A stretch of DNA of 64,000 bases from Oscillospiraceae bacterium (GTDB taxonomy: Bacteria > Bacillota > Clostridia > Oscillospirales > Oscillospiraceae): positions 22,742 to 86,741 of the forward strand of contig WQXS01000006.1 in NCBI GenBank assembly GCA_009784725.1, in the 5' to 3' direction. A program made the translations under genes and the position numbers. The notes under the pieces were generated by a model. It saw only the letters and a program-made list of their open reading frames with translations. It ran no database searches and had not been told where the DNA came from. Positions 61,260-64,000 of the stretch are shown here, piece by piece (the first letter of the stretch is position 1; each line of letters begins with the position of its first letter).

Positions 61260-64000
61260 TTACATTGCGCTCATTAGCTCCTCCGCTCCCTTTGTTATGT
61301 TTTTATATTCACCTTTGATTAATGCCATAAACATTTCTTCTATATGGCTGTTGATTTTATCCGGCCAGGGTTTCTTTTTCAAAGCGCTTAGAATGGTTTC
61401 CATTGTTTTTATATCAAATGTCCTGCTTGCTTTTATTAAGTCATTAAGATTGTCTGTCAGGGTTGTTTTTTCTTCCTCGGAAAGCTCTGTCTCTGCGGAG
61501 TCCTCTGTTTTTGAAGGTTTTAATTTTGCAACAAGCAGCTGCAGGCTTTCAATAAAAGATGCGGTTTCTCCGAAAATCACCGTGAGATTACGTGTGTCTC
61601 CCGCTCTTTCAAGCTTAAGTGCGATATCGGACATTTCATGCTCCCCGATGTTCATAAGTGCACTTTTCATACCGTGAACAGCGGTTGTATATGCATTATA
61701 GTCGGCATCGGTTATATCATTCGATTTACTCATAAAACCTTTTAGGACATTTATTGTGTTTTCCGCATCAACCGCTGTATATTTATGAAGATCGGAAAGG
61801 TTATTTTCTTTGCTGCTTACTTTTTTCTTTTGCTCAAGTCTTGCCGCTTCAAGTACCTCGGGCGGTGTATTATCTCTTATTAATGTTTTAAGCATCGAAT
61901 CAAGGTCACGGGAGTCTACGGGCTTCGGTAAAAACTCATTAAACCCGTTTGACAGGAACATATTTGCATTGCCGACAATTGCATTTGCCGTAAGTGCAAC
62001 GATTGCATTTGAGTACCCCATTTCGCGAATCCTGTTGGTTGCTTCGATTCCGTCCATTTTAGGCATCATATGGTCCATGAAAATGATATCGTACTCATTG
62101 CCTGCTTCGATTTTGTCAATAGCTTCAAAACCGCTCTTTACAGTTTCAATTTGCAGACCGTAAGGCATCAGAAGTCCCTTTGCGACATACAGGTTCGACT
62201 CGACATCATCAACTATCAGAACCTTACCGTACGGCATATATTCATGAATAAGCTGGGCTTTTTTGTTAAACTTGCCCGGTCTGAAGCTGTAATCCCGAAG
62301 CCTTGCAACCACCTCTGCCCCGCAAACGGATGTGCCGACTCTTTTTTGCGGCAGTCTCACCGTAAAAACAGAACCTGAATCAACTTCGCTTTCTACATTG
62401 ATTTCCCCGTCCATCAGGTCGAGTAATCGTTTTGTGATACTCATCCCGAGTCCGGTTCCTGTAACATTGTAATTCTCTTTTGTATTAAACCGGGAATAAT
62501 CAATAAATATTTCCTTGATTTGCTCTTCTGTCATCCCCTGCCCTGTGTCGCTGACAGAAATAACAAGAATAATATTCGGGTTGCCGGGTATGACCTCTGC
62601 GCTTATATCAAGCCGCACTTCACCATGATCCGTATACTTAAACGAGTTGGAAAGCAGGTTGTTCAGAATTTGCCTTATACGTGTTTCATCACCTATCATT
62701 TCAAGCGGTGTGTTTTCGTCTATATTCAAATGGAACTCTATCAGCTTGCTTTCGTTGCGTAAACGGGTCAGCTGCATTGCGTCATTAACAAGGCTGGGAA
62801 TGTCATAAATATTGGGGGTTATTTCTAGTTTTCCCGCATCGATTTTTGAGAAATCCAAAATGTCGTTGATAATATTAAGAAGCAGCGTTCCCGATTCGTA
62901 AACCTGACGGAAGCCTTCCTCGGCATTTGCGGTAAGCCCTGTGTCATGTAGCTGTATCTCCGATATTCCGAGTATAGCATTCATCGGTGTGCGGATTTCA
63001 TGGCTCATCTGAGCGATAAAGGCCCCTTTTGAACGGTTGCTGTTTTCTGCTATTTCTTTTGCACTGATAAGCTGTTCATTATAAGCTCTTGCTGCTTTAT
63101 TTCTTGCCTTGTCCATATGAATCAGGATTGCGGATATTGCAATAATTACAAACACACCAAGTGTTCCGACAAATGCCATCATTGCTCTGTAATCCCGGAA
63201 GTATTCCCGAACAGGCGCTCCAAGACCCAGATACCACCCGTTTTCTATTGCTTCAACGTAAAACATTGTCCTTTCACCGCGGTAGTCATAATCCTCGATT
63301 TCGATTATTTCTGCATTTTCCAGTGCAAACACAGCAGCAATCTGACCAAAGCTTGTATTCATCTCGAGTACATTAATACCTATAAACGCTTCGTGACTGT
63401 GTGCAACGATATTAAAATTCTCATCGGCCAAAAAGCCGAATGCAGTTTCGGAAAGACGCATATTGGAAACAAGCTCAACTATTCGTGTAATAGGTGCGTT
63501 TACTGCAACAACACCAAGAGATTCGCCGGAATCATCAAATATCTGGGTTACATATGATATCTGATGACCTCCGTGCCGCAAGCTGATGTATATCGGAGAT
63601 GCGGTTACTTCCCCGCCCGCTTCTATGCCTGCGACATACCACGGCCGGTCATAAACATAAAAATCATCGGGGACATCATGCCAGCCTGCAGCGGGAATGT
63701 ATGTCTCAAGCTGGTCCAGATAGGCGTGAATACCAAAAAAGCGGTATCCCGATTCCTTCCCTTCCATAACATCGGAAAGATCATCGATATACTCGCGTAC
63801 TTCGGCGGCTCCTCCGCCATGAGTTAATATTTCCCGTATATTATATGCCACCACAATTGCAAGAGTCTCCGGTTCCTGAAGCTCGGCGGTTATTAATAAA
63901 TGGGTTTGAGTTATAAGGTTGATTGCATCACTTTGGAATGAATTTCTGATTATTGTGCCGTAATACATTGAACCTGATGCAATAATAATTACAATCGCCA
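61260..64000 (-). CDS. Hybrid histidine kinase with Cache sensor, REC and HPt (5' end outside window)
   Basis: Over 910 residues; the frame is open to the end of the window. The visible N-terminus AIVIIIASGSMYYGT is part of a first membrane helix, so the true start is further upstream and the ATG at 63968 is probably not used. Extracellular Cache region up to about residue 270 (VYDRPWYVAGIEAGGE, NGWYLGLGAPV), second membrane helix, HisKA ([16 protein letters not shown]), HATPase_c (LNNLLSNSFKYT, DTGQGM, GTGLGMSITKRL), REC ([24 protein letters not shown]) and HPt (AVHGMKSALMNIG). From the HisKA domain on it is closely similar to the hydrogenase-kinase at 50169-53735, which therefore looks like a paralogue with a swapped sensor. 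Confidence 0.92.
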   Translation of the reverse strand, partial: AIVIIIASGSMYYGTIIRNSFQSDAINLITQTHLLITAELQEPETLAIVVAYNIREILTHGGGAAEVREYIDDLSDVMEGKESGYRFFGIHAYLDQLETYIPAAGWHDVPDDFYVYDRPWYVAGIEAGGEVTASPIYISLRHGGHQISYVTQIFDDSGESLGVVAVNAPITRIVELVSNMRLSETAFGFLADENFNIVAHSHEAFIGINVLEMNTSFGQIAAVFALENAEIIEIEDYDYRGERTMFYVEAIENGWYLGLGAPVREYFRDYRAMMAFVGTLGVFVIIAISAILIHMDKARNKAARAYNEQLISAKEIAENSNRSKGAFIAQMSHEIRTPMNAILGISEIQLHDTGLTANAEEGFRQVYESGTLLLNIINDILDFSKIDAGKLEITPNIYDIPSLVNDAMQLTRLRNESKLIEFHLNIDENTPLEMIGDETRIRQILNNLLSNSFKYTDHGEVRLDISAEVIPGNPNIILVISVSDTGQGMTEEQIKEIFIDYSRFNTKENYNVTGTGLGMSITKRLLDLMDGEINVESEVDSGSVFTVRLPQKRVGTSVCGAEVVARLRDYSFRPGKFNKKAQLIHEYMPYGKVLIVDDVESNLYVAKGLLMPYGLQIETVKSGFEAIDKIEAGNEYDIIFMDHMMPKMDGIEATNRIREMGYSNAIVALTANAIVGNANMFLSNGFNEFLPKPVDSRDLDSMLKTLIRDNTPPEVLEAARLEQKKKVSSKENNLSDLHKYTAVDAENTINVLKGFMSKSNDITDADYNAYTTAVHGMKSALMNIGEHEMSDIALKLERAGDTRNLTVIFGETASFIESLQLLVAKLKPSKTEDSAETELSEEEKTTLTDNLNDLIKASRTFDIKTMETILSALKKKPWPDKINSHIEEMFMALIKGEYKNITKGAEELMSAM

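Noticed and set aside
1..64000. tRNA genes, rRNA genes, insertion sequences with transposase, prophage, retron or diversity-generating retroelement
   Set aside because: Reading for the T-loop consensus, transposase, integrase and reverse-transcriptase motifs gave nothing convincing; the palindromic elements carry no protein gene.

Overview
The window looks like chromosomal DNA from an anaerobic, Gram-positive Clostridia-type bacterium. The evidence is a type A RNase P RNA, the rpsF-ssb-rpsR operon, two [FeFe]-hydrogenase-like proteins, an LPxTG-like cell-wall adhesin, a GH5 cellulase lipoprotein, consensus TTGACA/TATAAT promoters and AGGAGG-type ribosome binding sites. The exact genus cannot be read from the sequence.

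Layout. 1-5.7 kb: end of a solute-binding protein, a secreted endoglucanase, a conserved hypothetical, an Fe-S aldo/keto reductase, a REC-GGDEF diguanylate cyclase, a DUF4177-like peptide and a Phd/RelE toxin-antitoxin pair. 5.7-18.4 kb: acyltransferase, CoA-transferase, aspS, a hydrogenase-like sensor fused to an MCP domain, rpsF-ssb-rpsR, a nucleotidyltransferase, GNAT, a GPH-type symporter with a damaged or unusual start, and rnpB. 18.4-25.7 kb: a three-gene phosphorelay cluster and a PadR/HAAS/DUF4097 operon. 26-39.4 kb: M29 aminopeptidase, a second toxin-antitoxin pair, rarA, lipid kinase, serC-serA, and the tRNA-sulfur group mtaB / nifS-mnmA, then nadA and a transglutaminase lipoprotein. 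39.4-39.7 kb: a very small type I toxin locus of BsrG/TxpA type. 39.8-48.9 kb: a giant vWA/Cna-like surface protein, a type IV pilus-like operon (pilC, four small pilin-like genes, pilT) and cysK. 49-64 kb: REC-HD-GYP phosphodiesterase, a hydrogenase-like hybrid histidine kinase, an ABC transporter with a large extracellular insert, and two Cache-domain hybrid kinases.

How it works together. The dominant theme is signalling. There are five hybrid or partial histidine kinases carrying REC and HPt domains, two stand-alone receivers (one double), one c-di-GMP synthase and one c-di-GMP phosphodiesterase. Two proteins place an [FeFe]-hydrogenase fold in the sensor position, one with an MCP output and one with a kinase/REC/HPt output. 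Surface behaviour (pilus, adhesin, cellulase) is a plausible target of the c-di-GMP enzymes; this is inference.

The most unusual DNA-level feature is a set of intergenic palindromic elements in two classes. Each class has a conserved central core, but the long flanking arms differ from copy to copy while remaining self-complementary within each copy. A second repeat family (GAGAACCGTCCCCCTGTC) is scattered between genes and has entered the coding sequences of mtaB and mnmA in frame. One mtaB insertion also contains a 28-nt piece identical to a class 2 palindrome core.
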